DNA of 64,000 nt from Promethearchaeota archaeon (GTDB taxonomy: Archaea > Asgardarchaeota > Lokiarchaeia > Sigynarchaeales > SOKP01). The position numbers and the translations under genes are program-made. Numbering within the stretch: position 1 is the stretch's first letter; the number at the start of each line of letters is the position of its first letter. Of the stretch, positions 44,747-54,700 are shown in pieces. The notes under the pieces are model-generated. The model saw only the letters and a list, made by a program, of their open reading frames with translations. It did not search any database and was not told the DNA's origin. Where the stretch lies: contig JAHPYY010000159.1 of NCBI GenBank assembly GCA_019058515.1, positions 27,439-91,438 on the forward strand, read 5' to 3'.

Positions 44747-46747
44747 ATGGCAAAAGAAAAAAAAGGTAAATCACGATTAGGCTTACGGTCTAAATTAATG
44801 GTCTTTTTCCTAGTTGTGTCTTTAACTCCTTTCTTATTCATAACCATAACGAGCACGATACTTCTCCAAAACAGCTATACTACGGATAGGATTGCCTCGC
44901 TTAACGCTACGGCTGAGGAGAAGCATCATGAAGTAACGACATGGGTGAACCAAAGAAGAGCTGACATCGAAACTTTAGCCAATTTACCAGCGGTAAGAGA
45001 TTATGTGGATTTCATTATAGAAAGAGGGGTAAATTACGACGAGGGATATAAGCATCTTGGTCAAACATTCGACCAGTTTATAGAAAAAGCAGGTGTGTAT
45101 CACGAGGTCGCTCTTATAGATACCGACGGAACTGTGGCGTTAGCGCGACAAGAAGAAGGTTACAATGGGTATCAAAGAACTGAAGATGGTTACTATGGTG
45201 AAACTCCTGACACTTACACAAATAAAGGTTCTGAGTCGGGTGAATGGTGGTTCACTCCCACATTAGCTAAATCGCTCTCAAAAGCTCTATTTGACTCAGG
45301 TAGAAGTTATTTAGCAGACTATCACATAAGAGCGGGAGAAACTGAACCAGAATGGTACATAGCCCATTGCGTGAAGTCTCACGAGAATTACATGAACGGA
45401 GAAACATTAGCAATTATTGTAATGTTAATCAGCGACCAACACCTTAACGAAATCATGGGTGAAATACAAGGATTAGGCACCACCGGTGAAGTCTTTTTGT
45501 TGAACGAAGAGGGTTACTTCTTAACTCCAAGTAGCTACGATTACTATACTACGGAGACAGGAAAGTACGACGCATTACAAGAAACTATTTTAGCTGAAAA
45601 AATATCTACTGCTGCAGTTTTACAGGCTATAGAAACAGGACAGGATACTTCTACAACAGATGATGTTAATTACCGCGGTGTTCAAGTAATGGCTGCGTAC
45701 CATGTAGGAGCCTTTACCGACGAAAGTGATTTTTGGATTTTAGCAGCAGAAATGGAAGCTCAAGAGGCTCTCGCAGTTCCAAACACGTTATTAGTAATTT
45801 CTTTAGTGTTAGCAATTGTTGTATCGATTGTCGTCGTGGCATTCTCGTACATAATCGCTCAAAGGATTTCCAAACCCTTAGTTCAATTAGCGGAAATCAC
45901 TGAGAAGATAGCAGATGGAGATTTACGAGAACACGAATCAATAATGAAAATACGCAAACCAAGCGATGAGATCGGGGATTTAATAGCCGACTTCGACGAA
46001 ATGGTCGGACATCTGAACGAAGCTATTAGAGCGACGCATAATGTTAGCGTTAATGTATCAAGCATCGCTTCGGAGCTCTCAGCTAGTGCATCAGAAGTAG
46101 AAGCGTCTGCCGAACAGATTGCTGCCACTACGCACGAATTGGATAAATCTACAAGAGAACAAGTTGCAGTTATTAAAGGAGTAGAAACCGAATCAGAACA
46201 AATCGACAAAATCGCTCATAATGTGTTAGACCATACAAAAGATATCGATAAGGTTATGGACATTATAACTAGCATCTCAGAACAAACCGACTTATTAGCG
46301 TTAAATGCAAGCATAGAAGCGGGTAGAGCTGGTGAATATGGTCGAGGATTCGCAGTGGTAGCTGATGAAGTGCGAAAGTTAGCCGAAGAATCGAAAACAT
46401 CCGTTGCATCTTCAGCCGAAAAGATTGAAGAGATCGAAAGGTTGATTCAGGAAACCGTAAGTTCTATTGATAAAATGACTGATGAGATTAAAGGAGTCGA
46501 AGAACACGAAGAAGTAAACGAAAAAGCGCTAGACCGGATAATGGATGGTTCGGATCAACAGGTAAATTCGATGAAAGAAATCGATTCTACTGCGAGCAGA
46601 CTTGGGTCTCTCGCTGCCGAGCTTCAAAAAGACCTTGAATTCTTCAAGTTTGAGCTGGAAGCGGAAGTTAACACTGCCCCAACAAAAGTAGTAGAAGAAG
46701 AGCAAGTGATTTCGAAAAAGAAGAAGAAAAAGAAGGACAAAAATTAA
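44747..46747 (+). CDS. Chemoreceptor with dCache-like sensor and HAMP
   Basis: A 666-residue methyl-accepting chemotaxis protein. A membrane helix at about 15-40 ([20 protein letters not shown]) is followed by a roughly 300-residue external domain. Its start ([20 protein letters not shown]) and later [15 protein letters not shown] resemble double-Cache sensors, which bind amino acids and other small ligands. A second helix, a HAMP ([20 protein letters not shown]) and the cytosolic signalling hairpin follow, with [20 protein letters not shown] at the tip. The tail ends in a lysine-rich stretch. The ATG at 44747 is used; a GTG three codons upstream is an alternative. It should control the CheA encoded 3 kb downstream. 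Confidence 0.92.
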   Translation: MAKEKKGKSRLGLRSKLMVFFLVVSLTPFLFITITSTILLQNSYTTDRIASLNATAEEKHHEVTTWVNQRRADIETLANLPAVRDYVDFIIERGVNYDEGYKHLGQTFDQFIEKAGVYHEVALIDTDGTVALARQEEGYNGYQRTEDGYYGETPDTYTNKGSESGEWWFTPTLAKSLSKALFDSGRSYLADYHIRAGETEPEWYIAHCVKSHENYMNGETLAIIVMLISDQHLNEIMGEIQGLGTTGEVFLLNEEGYFLTPSSYDYYTTETGKYDALQETILAEKISTAAVLQAIETGQDTSTTDDVNYRGVQVMAAYHVGAFTDESDFWILAAEMEAQEALAVPNTLLVISLVLAIVVSIVVVAFSYIIAQRISKPLVQLAEITEKIADGDLREHESIMKIRKPSDEIGDLIADFDEMVGHLNEAIRATHNVSVNVSSIASELSASASEVEASAEQIAATTHELDKSTREQVAVIKGVETESEQIDKIAHNVLDHTKDIDKVMDIITSISEQTDLLALNASIEAGRAGEYGRGFAVVADEVRKLAEESKTSVASSAEKIEEIERLIQETVSSIDKMTDEIKGVEEHEEVNEKALDRIMDGSDQQVNSMKEIDSTASRLGSLAAELQKDLEFFKFELEAEVNTAPTKVVEEEQVISKKKKKKKDKN

Positions 46748-46904
46748 TCATTTAGCATATTTTTTTTATTATATTTTATTTTACACTATTTTTTTTAGAT
46801 TTTTACTTATTGATTTTGGTACACATTTTGAGTATTATCATAAGTACGCTTAACAAAAAAAAAACCCCTTACCTTATCACTTATTTAAATAAAATCACCG
46901 AATA

Positions 46905-47240
46905 CATCTTTAAGTTCAAATAAGTGGTCAAATCTAACTTTTTTGTGAATTTCTGTATCTTGTAGACCCAATAAACAAAGATTTTTAAGGTTTTCTCAAC
47001 CCTCTAAGGTTTTAATTGGATTTCCGTTTAGTTCTAGTTCTAAAAGGTTTTCCAGGTTTTCCAATCCTTCGATTTTCGGAGCATTTTTATTCGAAATACC
47101 TAAATACATTAAGCTCCTTCGAGAGTTCCAAGCCCCCAATCCTTGCGATCTTGTTATCATTTAATTATAGAGTAATTAAGTTTGCGAAGTTTTCTAACCC
47201 CGAGATTCTAGTAATACTATTTATATTCGATAGATCTGAT
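46905..47240 (-). pseudogene. Leucine-rich repeat remnant (SDS22-like)
   Basis: Read on the minus strand, the pieces spell consecutive leucine-rich repeats of the SDS22/protein-phosphatase-regulator kind: ITRISGLENFANLITL, then a stop, LNDNKIARIGGLE, a frame change, APKIEGLENLENLLELELNG and NPIKTLEG, another stop, then ENLKNLCLLGLQDTEIHKK. At least two nonsense codons and a frameshift interrupt the frame. LRR proteins of this kind are frequent in Asgard genomes. The plus-strand open frame at 47016 in the same place is a shadow. Confidence 0.65.
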
Positions 47241-47403
47241 TAGATGTAGACTTTGCGATTTTATAACGATTGAATCAAACCTATTTTTTAGCACACAAAA
47301 CTGATTTTTAATATGATATGAGTACAATAATTACCGACAATAAAATAGTCAAATCTTCGAGTCAATCGGGATAAATATTGCGATTAATTGGTTTTCCTAA
47401 AAT

Positions 47404-47707
47404 AAAAATTTAAATACAAATTGTATTATTTTGTATATAAAAATATTTTTGGTATAAGAATATTGTATTTATTTTGTAAAAAAAAACAATATTGTACTAA
47501 AAATGTATAAAAAGTCATATTATTTCGAAAATAACACAATAACACACAAAACACATCCTCGAAGTAGTTATATTATCTCTACACTAGGGATAACAATACG
47601 CTAAAGCGCAGGAGAAATACCCCGTATCGAAGTAATGCGAAATTATAGCGAGACACTAGAATAATGTATCAAGCAATTGATCATACAATTACACTATGTG
47701 AAGGTTT
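47404..47707 (+). promoter_or_regulatory. Promoter and long leader of the che operon
   Basis: AAATTTAAATACAAA at 47406-47420 is a TATA-type element about 290 bases upstream of the first gene. The stretch 47570-47665 is less AT-rich than its surroundings and can form short helices (ATACG at 47596 with CGTAT at 47622; CGCTAAAGCG as a tiny hairpin). It has a direct repeat ACACTAG (47581 and 47653). It does not fit any tRNA or riboswitch consensus I know. The rest of 46748-47404 outside the leucine-rich remnant shows nothing recognisable. Confidence 0.3.
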
Positions 47708-48523
47708 ATGATTGTTATGGGAGAAAAAACTCACGATATAGGTAATGACAATTCTCTCCAAATGCTTGGAGTAGGATTGCTACAGCTTGATAGTTCTAGT
47801 TCGAGTAATAACAGCGTTAATGTCATATTTCAAAAAGGGATTGGAATGCCTATAATTCAAAACATGCTTGAATTATACAAACACGAGATTATCAAGAAAA
47901 AGAAAGGGAATTCGATAATTCCTTTGGATCAGTTCACTATATTCCTACACTTTTTTGAAGTTCAACCAGATAGTATTTACATAATGATATACATGGACAA
48001 AAAAGAGACGGAAATAAATTACACCAAGTTATATCTATTGACCAAAAGAATTAATAACTTAGTTCAATCTCAGGAAGACTTTGGCAAAATCGTGGAATTT
48101 TGCGACCATGAGGTCCAAATTCCGCAAACCGACGGGTTAATAGCGGTGTTCATTATTGGATCGACGGGAAGTCCATATTTTTCTAAAATCGACAAAAATA
48201 GAGCGTCTATCGCTAAAAGCGAAGTTCATATTGGAGGATTCATCTCTGCTTTATATTCGTTTTCGAAAGAGATCATCGGCCAGGAGTCGGGTGCTAGCTT
48301 AAAAGAGATTAACTTTGGAAACCAGCGATTCTACATGATCGTGAAGAACGATACGATTTTCGCATATTTGGTCGAAGATTTAAGCCCTTTGTTGGAGAGA
48401 TACATGTACTTAATCGTAGATGATTTTCTCGAGGAGTTTAAGAGTTATCTAGCGGATTATCAATGTGATATTACACCGTTTAACAAATTTAATGAAACAT
48501 TTAATAGATATTTTATAATATAA
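47708..48523 (+). CDS. Longin-like two-part protein, first gene of the che operon
   Basis: A 271-residue soluble protein with no membrane segment. The C-terminal part (about 138-271) reads as a longin/roadblock-like alpha-beta unit: GLIAVFIIGSTGSPYFSKID, HIGGFISALYSFSKEIIG, LKEINFGNQRFYMIVKNDTI, FAYLVEDLSPLLERYM and a terminal helix. Asgard longin proteins commonly have this GFxSAxxxFxKE then LKxIxxxxxxFxxV layout. The N-terminal 135 residues are a different, unrecognised domain. Its paralogue at 40109 precedes the other cheY. CheW follows 16 bases later, so the protein is almost certainly part of the chemosensory operon. A second ATG at 47717 is an alternative start. Confidence 0.55.
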   Translation: MIVMGEKTHDIGNDNSLQMLGVGLLQLDSSSSSNNSVNVIFQKGIGMPIIQNMLELYKHEIIKKKKGNSIIPLDQFTIFLHFFEVQPDSIYIMIYMDKKETEINYTKLYLLTKRINNLVQSQEDFGKIVEFCDHEVQIPQTDGLIAVFIIGSTGSPYFSKIDKNRASIAKSEVHIGGFISALYSFSKEIIGQESGASLKEINFGNQRFYMIVKNDTIFAYLVEDLSPLLERYMYLIVDDFLEEFKSYLADYQCDITPFNKFNETFNRYFII

Positions 48524-48539
48524 AAAAAAGAATGAAAAA

Positions 48540-49070
48540 ATGTTAAGAGAAGAATTGCAACAAGAAGGAGAGCAGGTATCTGTTATTGTCTTCGAAGTTG
48601 GTTCTGAACAATTTGCGGTCGATTTGCTTGATGTGAAAGAAATCATTCAGTCGGGTCAAATTCGGCGGTTACCAAAAAGTTTCGATTACATAGAAGGAAT
48701 CTATAATTATCGTGGGAACATCATTCACATAATCAACCTAAAGAGGAAGTTAAGATTGGAGGATTATAGAATCTACACCTCTGACAATTCCGCAATGGAC
48801 CTGGATTCCTCGAAAAATTTCATAATCATAATGAATATTAATAACAATCAAATTGGATTTTTTGTTGATCGTATCACGCAGGTTGCGCATATTAACTACA
48901 ATCAACTGGAAGAACTAAGCCCAATTTTTCAAACGGGCTTAAATGATATCAGTTACGTGAGAGGGATAATCAAATTCAAAGATCGTCCCAGAGTATTTAT
49001 TGACCTTCGCAAAGTGCTAAGCGAAGAGGAAAAATCTAAAATAATTAAAGACCAGGCGTCTATAATTTAA
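48540..49070 (+). CDS. cheW: CheW coupling protein
   Basis: A 176-residue adaptor with the CheW fold. Visible are VIVFEVGSEQFAVDLLDVKE, IRRLPKSFDYIEGIYNYRGN, IIHIINLKRKLRL, NNNQIGFFVDRITQVAHI and YVRGIIKFKDRPRVFIDLRK, the standard order of strands and the receptor-contact loop. It links receptor hairpin tips to CheA in the signalling array. The RBS is weak and the start is an ATG close behind the longin-like gene. A few residues longer than typical because of an insertion near 80-95. Confidence 0.95.
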   Translation: MLREELQQEGEQVSVIVFEVGSEQFAVDLLDVKEIIQSGQIRRLPKSFDYIEGIYNYRGNIIHIINLKRKLRLEDYRIYTSDNSAMDLDSSKNFIIIMNINNNQIGFFVDRITQVAHINYNQLEELSPIFQTGLNDISYVRGIIKFKDRPRVFIDLRKVLSEEEKSKIIKDQASII

Positions 49071-49093
49071 AAACAAAATAAGGAGTTGATATT

Positions 49094-49477
49094 ATGTCAA
49101 ATAATAAGAAAAAGGTATTAATAGTGGACGACGCAGCGTTTACGAGGAACATGCTAAAAAAAATCATCAACACCACCGATTATTCGGAAGTTATCGGGGA
49201 GGCTGCCAACGGAAACGAGGCAATTGACTTGTATACTAAGCTTAAACCAGATTTGGTTACGATGGATTTAGTGATGCCCGAAAAAGGAGGAATAGAAACC
49301 GTGGAAGAGCTGATTAAAATGGACAGATCCGCTCTAATCGTGGTCGTATCGGCGTTAGGTCAAGAAGCGTTAGTTCTCGAAGCGGCTAAAAAAGGTGCAA
49401 AAGACTTCATTCAGAAGCCTTTTAAAAACGAGCAGGTCCTAGATGTAATGGAAAGAATACTGCTTAAGAAAAAATAG
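49094..49477 (+). CDS. cheY: CheY response regulator (second)
   Basis: A 127-residue receiver with VDD (D12, D13), phosphoacceptor D58 (LVTMDLVMPEKGG), VVSALG and FIQKPFK. An AAGGAG site lies ten bases before the ATG. About two thirds of positions match the first CheY (40941). It is placed between CheW and CheA, so it is the main phosphorylation target of this operon. MPEKGG is shared with archaeal CheY proteins that contact CheF in archaellated archaea; no cheF is seen here. Confidence 0.95.
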   Translation: MSNNKKKVLIVDDAAFTRNMLKKIINTTDYSEVIGEAANGNEAIDLYTKLKPDLVTMDLVMPEKGGIETVEELIKMDRSALIVVVSALGQEALVLEAAKKGAKDFIQKPFKNEQVLDVMERILLKKK

Positions 49478-49516
49478 ATATATTTTACCGAAAAACAACA
49501 CAAAAGAGGAAAAGAA

Positions 49517-51682
49517 ATGGCTTCAAGTGATGACATAAAGCTGTTTATATCGGAAGCAGAGGATTTGATAAATAAAGTCGAAGAGGAAATTTTGAATTTG
49601 GAGGAAAATCCAACAAACAACAAACCGATTCAAGAACTTTATTTTGGATTTCACACGCTTAAAGGTTTAACAGCGATGGTCGGTCTAGAAAATGTATCTA
49701 AATTCTGTCATAATTTCGAAAACTTGTTGGACAAGTCAAAAGACAAGAAACTTACCGAAAGGAAAGCTGCTGAGATAGTAGACTTAATGTTTCAGAGCCT
49801 TGATGTATTGAAGAAAGTACTTAAAAATGCCGAAGCGGGTAAGATCACGGATATTGACGACAAAATTATTAGAGAGCTAAGAGAAGGATTCGAGGAAGTA
49901 GAGAGTGCATATGACATTACATTCATAAAGTCTATTAATCCTAAGCAAGTAAAGGAAATAACAAGCAATAAGAAAAACAACTTCTATAAAATTTCAATTA
50001 GACTCCAATCGACCTGCGTGTTTAAGAAAGTTAGGTCGTTTATCATTTTTCGAGCGCTAAATGATATTGGACAAATTTGCTGGAGTAATCCGGAACCACA
50101 CACCTTAGAAGCAGGAGATATCGATTTAGAGTTTGATGTTTTCTATATTAGTGAAAAAGTATCTGCTAATATCACGAAAGTATTAAACGAAATTTTAGAA
50201 ATAGAAAACAAGGTAATAAAAAAGTTAAGCCTAAAAGAATTTAACCCCATCCTAGAGAAATCAGCCAGCAAATGGGAAGACCAAAAAACCGAATCGCGTC
50301 CCGTTAAACGGGCATCAAATAAGAAGACGGATGAAAAAATTGAACAAATGGATGGCGTAATGGATCTTATCAAGTCGTTCGAGGAAGATACCGGTCAAAT
50401 AACGTCAGTAAAGGTTAAGATCGAGACTCTCGAAGAACTAATGGATTATTTTGGGGAAGTTATTATCCTTAAAAACCAATTAAATCAAATTCTCTCGGAA
50501 AAGGGAGATTGGGGTGTTACACGGTTTTTTGACAGCATGGATAAATTATTCCTGGAAATACAAGAAATTATCTTTAGACTTAAATTGGTAAGAGTCGAAT
50601 CCACCTTCCGTAGATACAAGCGTTTGGTTCGCGATGTGTCAAAGGAAACTAACAAAAACATTCGTTTCTTGTTAGAAGGTACAGATGTCGAGTTGGATCG
50701 CAAAATACTGGAAGAACTAAATAGTCCATTGATTCATTTGATAAGAAACGCTATTTATCACGGTATTGAGACTCCCGAAGAAAGGAGAGTTAGTGGTAAA
50801 TCAGGCATGGGAACGCTAAAACTGAGATCCGTTAGAAGAGCGGGTTCAGTTAATATAGAAGTTATTGACGATGGAAAAGGTATTGATTACGGTAAAATTA
50901 AAGAAAAATTGCTCAACAGCGGTGATTACTCTCCAGAAGAGGTAAGTGAACTCTCAACTCAAGAACTTAATAGTATCATTTTCGCTCCTGGATTTTCAAC
51001 TTTGTCGGGAGCAAACATGATTTCAGGGAGAGGGATGGGATTAGCAATTGTTGCTGAAAAGATAAAAGAAATAGGGGGATCTGTAGAGTTAGTATCAGAA
51101 AAAGGTAAAGGTACAACTTTTATCTTGACTGTGCCTTTCTCAAGAGCGATTTTGAAAGCGCAGCTCTTCAAAGTAGCTGGAGATCTGTATGCTATACCTA
51201 TAGAAAATATAGAGCAGATCTATTTCTTTAACAAAAATCAGATAGAATATGTAAAGGGAGAAGAATACTATAGAATCGAGAAACGACTAATTCCAGTAAT
51301 TAGGTTCAGAAAATTCCTCGACATTATCAATATTGATGGAAGTATAGCCGAAAATAAATCAACTGATGGTCCAGCAGAAAATGTCGAAAACCTTGAGATA
51401 AACAAAGCAAAAGAAATGATACCATCTGTTTCCAGCGAGAGAATTGCGATATTGTGCAACAAAGACGAAAAAAACTCTGCAATCTTCCTTGTAGATGAAA
51501 TTATGCATCAGATGGATGTTGTAATCAAACCGTTTCGCTCGAGATATTCCGAGTTTAAAGAAGTATTAGGAGTTTCCATAATTGGGGATGGTTCGATATG
51601 TTTAGTCGTCGATGTCGTAAACATAATTTCAAACTTAACTAAAGAAATGAAAACTTTGCAGTCGATCGATATTTCAAATTAA
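49517..51682 (+). CDS. cheA: Chemotaxis histidine kinase CheA
   Basis: A 721-residue CheA with the full P1-P5 order. P1 carries H46 (LYFGFHTLKGLTAMVGL) as phosphoacceptor. A P2-like region lies at about 150-245 (FKKVRSFIIFRALNDIGQ). P3 dimerisation helices are near 295-360. P4 has the N box HLIRNAIYHGIETPEER (Tyr where Asp is more usual), G1 IDDGKGIDYGKI, IFAPGFSTL and G2 ISGRGMGLAIV. P5 is a CheW-like domain from about 545 to the end. It autophosphorylates under receptor control and passes phosphate to CheY. GAGGA precedes the ATG, 39 bases after cheY. Confidence 0.95.
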   Translation: MASSDDIKLFISEAEDLINKVEEEILNLEENPTNNKPIQELYFGFHTLKGLTAMVGLENVSKFCHNFENLLDKSKDKKLTERKAAEIVDLMFQSLDVLKKVLKNAEAGKITDIDDKIIRELREGFEEVESAYDITFIKSINPKQVKEITSNKKNNFYKISIRLQSTCVFKKVRSFIIFRALNDIGQICWSNPEPHTLEAGDIDLEFDVFYISEKVSANITKVLNEILEIENKVIKKLSLKEFNPILEKSASKWEDQKTESRPVKRASNKKTDEKIEQMDGVMDLIKSFEEDTGQITSVKVKIETLEELMDYFGEVIILKNQLNQILSEKGDWGVTRFFDSMDKLFLEIQEIIFRLKLVRVESTFRRYKRLVRDVSKETNKNIRFLLEGTDVELDRKILEELNSPLIHLIRNAIYHGIETPEERRVSGKSGMGTLKLRSVRRAGSVNIEVIDDGKGIDYGKIKEKLLNSGDYSPEEVSELSTQELNSIIFAPGFSTLSGANMISGRGMGLAIVAEKIKEIGGSVELVSEKGKGTTFILTVPFSRAILKAQLFKVAGDLYAIPIENIEQIYFFNKNQIEYVKGEEYYRIEKRLIPVIRFRKFLDIINIDGSIAENKSTDGPAENVENLEINKAKEMIPSVSSERIAILCNKDEKNSAIFLVDEIMHQMDVVIKPFRSRYSEFKEVLGVSIIGDGSICLVVDVVNIISNLTKEMKTLQSIDISN

Positions 51683-51726
51683 AAATTTTTTGTAAAAATA
51701 ATAAAAAAAAAACGAGATGATTTTAT

Positions 51727-54700
51727 ATGGGATTTAAACGCGTAGATTTAAAAGATTTAGAAACAAAGCTCTCTCCTGCTTTCATAGGGCTTCCTGTGAA
51801 GCAAGTAGAAGATTTGGAACAATTAATTCAAACTAAAGAGGTCAAGGAAACAAAGAAACTAGGAGTTTTTTCTGAAGTCGCTTTGAAAAGCGAAGAAATT
51901 GTGGATTACGAGTACGATAACAACGGAAACTTATCCAACTTTGTCGGTACGGGTTCCATTCAGGTTGTTAATAACTCTCAAAAAGCCAGAATTTGGGATT
52001 CTCGTTTGAAATTGGCTAGATCGGAAAATGTTAATTTAGATCTAAGTGAAGAAATTAAGTTAGAAAATTTTGATCCACAAACAAGCAAGGTTATAAGCTA
52101 CAATCTAATTTATTCTGATAACTTACCAAAACCATTAATTGTCAAGGAAAAGATAGATGTAGTGAATATTCTAACTGAAAATGTAAGTGATATTCAGTTT
52201 CAATATGTTGAAGATATAAGCGATGCTGAAGATGAGAATATAGAAAATAAAAAAAAGAAAAAGAAAATTCTAAGTCCACTGGAACAAATCGAAAATGATT
52301 ACATGAAAAAAGAAGAGAATCTTCTTGCTGCATTTAAAGAGAAGTACGACGATAAGATTGAAGGTATACAAAAACGAAGAGACGACGCTAAAAGCGAAAT
52401 CGCCGTTTCTTCACTTACTAAAGAAGAGTATAAAGAAAAGAAAAAATCGTTAAAATCATCTATTAAAAAGCTTAAGAAGGATGTCAAAAAACATTCAAAA
52501 CGTAAAGAAAAGGCTTATAAGAAAGCCCTAAAAAGCTTAAATATTGATGATATAGAATATAAACAGGAAGATCGAAAGAAATTAGACAAATTTGAAAAAC
52601 AAATACAAGAGAATAACGCCGAGAAGGAAAAAATTAACAAACAATATTCTAAAAAAGAAGAAGAAATCAGACGCCATAACGACAAGAAATACAACCCAGA
52701 TATAGAAAAACTTTCAAAAAAGGTTGAAAAAAAGACCACGGTGTACGAAGAACATTACCAAAATGCAAGAGAATGGGATACTAAAGTTAAAACCCACGAG
52801 CAAACAATAAAAGACCTAGAATATAAACAAATTACGAAAAATAGGGAAAAAGACAAAGAAATCTCAAATAAAAAGAAAGAATTTGCTAAAGAGAAGAAGG
52901 CAAAGCTTAAAGCCGTTGGAGATGGAAATACTGATGTAATCGCGAAGATTGAGGAAGAAACTCAAGAAAAGGAATCAATGTTCTTTGAGAAAACCAATGC
53001 GAAATACAACGAACAATTAGACCAATTAAATACTCAAATAGATGAGGAAAAAGCTAAACTAGACGAAGCTACTAAAACTTTAGCAAAATGGTCAGAAAAG
53101 GAAAATAAAAGTAAAGCTCAACTAGACGCGATTAAAGAAGAATTAAACAACCTAAGCGTACAGAAGAGTAACGAATTGAACTCGGCTCTCGAGTCGCTAT
53201 TTATTGAAAGACGCTCAAAAATCGGTGAAGTTGATAAAATGATAGGAAAAATTAAGGCTAACATCGAAGAAATTAACAATAAAACCCTAAAACGTGTCGC
53301 TGACGAGCAAACCGATAGCTTTAGCGTTGAATTAGAGAATGTGACCGACGAGCTCAAGGAGAAAGAATCAGAGTTGGAAAGTCTAGAAAAATATAAAAAG
53401 AGTGTGGCAGAAAAGAAAAATGAGTTGTCTAATTTAATTGAAACATTGGAAAACGAAATAGCTGAACTGACGCACGAGAGGAATCATCAATTTAACGAGA
53501 AAATAGATGATATGAACGAAGAGAAGGAACTTAAAATCCTTCAAACTAAAGAGAAGCTTGAACAAGAAAGGTTAGAAAATCAAAGGAGAATCGAAGCAGA
53601 AAAGGCTTTGAAGCTACAGCAAGAAGTTCAACTGAGTGTAAGTAAAAAGCTAGAGCACGAAATTGAGAGAAAATTAGTGCTGTTGTTCAATCGTAAGAAC
53701 TCTCTTAAGTTCACTTTGGAACTTCAAAATACTTCCAAAAACTTAATGAGAGACATAAAGATTGGCAAGAGATTTTCTGAGGAATTTAGCAATTTCAGAT
53801 ACGAAGGAGCGCATATTTCAAAAATAGATATCAAGAAAGGATCTTTGTTATGCCGGATTAAGGAGTTAAAACCAGGTGAATTCACTTCAATTGTTATATT
53901 AACTGACATTGTCCCAGAAAAGAAAACACTCATTAGCACCGGTGGTCTACAGGTTTCTTACATTTACGAAAAGTTCTTGATGTCGGGATTAGAAGTCGAA
54001 GATTTTTCAGCTTACTCTCACGCAATGCACGCGATTAAAGTTAAAGAAAAAGAAACCGAACCGAACAAGTGGTCTTGCTGTTTATACTTCAAAAATAACA
54101 GCGATTTAGATTTAGAATTAAAATCGGCCATAATTTTAGACAAAGACAAAGAAAAGTCAATTGCTGACATTAAATATGATAGTGATAAGAATAAAAAGAT
54201 CCTATCTCCAGGAGAGCAATATTTTTCAGAATTATGGGAGGTTGAAGATGAAAACGAACCAAAATTTTTCCGTAAGTTAGAATACACGGTCACCTATAAC
54301 ATAGAAAAAACTACAAGAGTCAACCTAAAAATCGAAGGTAACGCTTTTGACATTATAGATTTGTCTTACAGCAAAAATTTCTCAATTTCAAGTATAAAAT
54401 CTTTTGAGGAATCACAAATTGAAAACACTATCACCATAAAAAACATAGGCACTATGGCGCTAAAAAGCCTTTCTGTTCGAGAGATGATACCCGCTGATTA
54501 TATTGTACCAATAGATAAAAAAGGTTACATTCTAAGGACTTCCTCGGGAGTTGTAAAACCGGATAAATTTGAGTTAAATATCGTACCAAACAACGCTAAT
54601 CCATCAGTAGATCATAAAATTGAATTTCTTGTGAACACTAATAAAGACTCTCAGGACCAATTTCTTGATGTAAACGAATTTTTAGAATTTAAATACAAAA

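Noticed and set aside
47016..47243. 75-residue plus-strand frame
   Set aside because: It is the complement of leucine-rich repeat codons on the minus strand.
47570..47665. Known riboswitch or tRNA in the che leader
   Set aside because: No cloverleaf, no T-loop GTTCRA box and no match to riboswitch cores I know.
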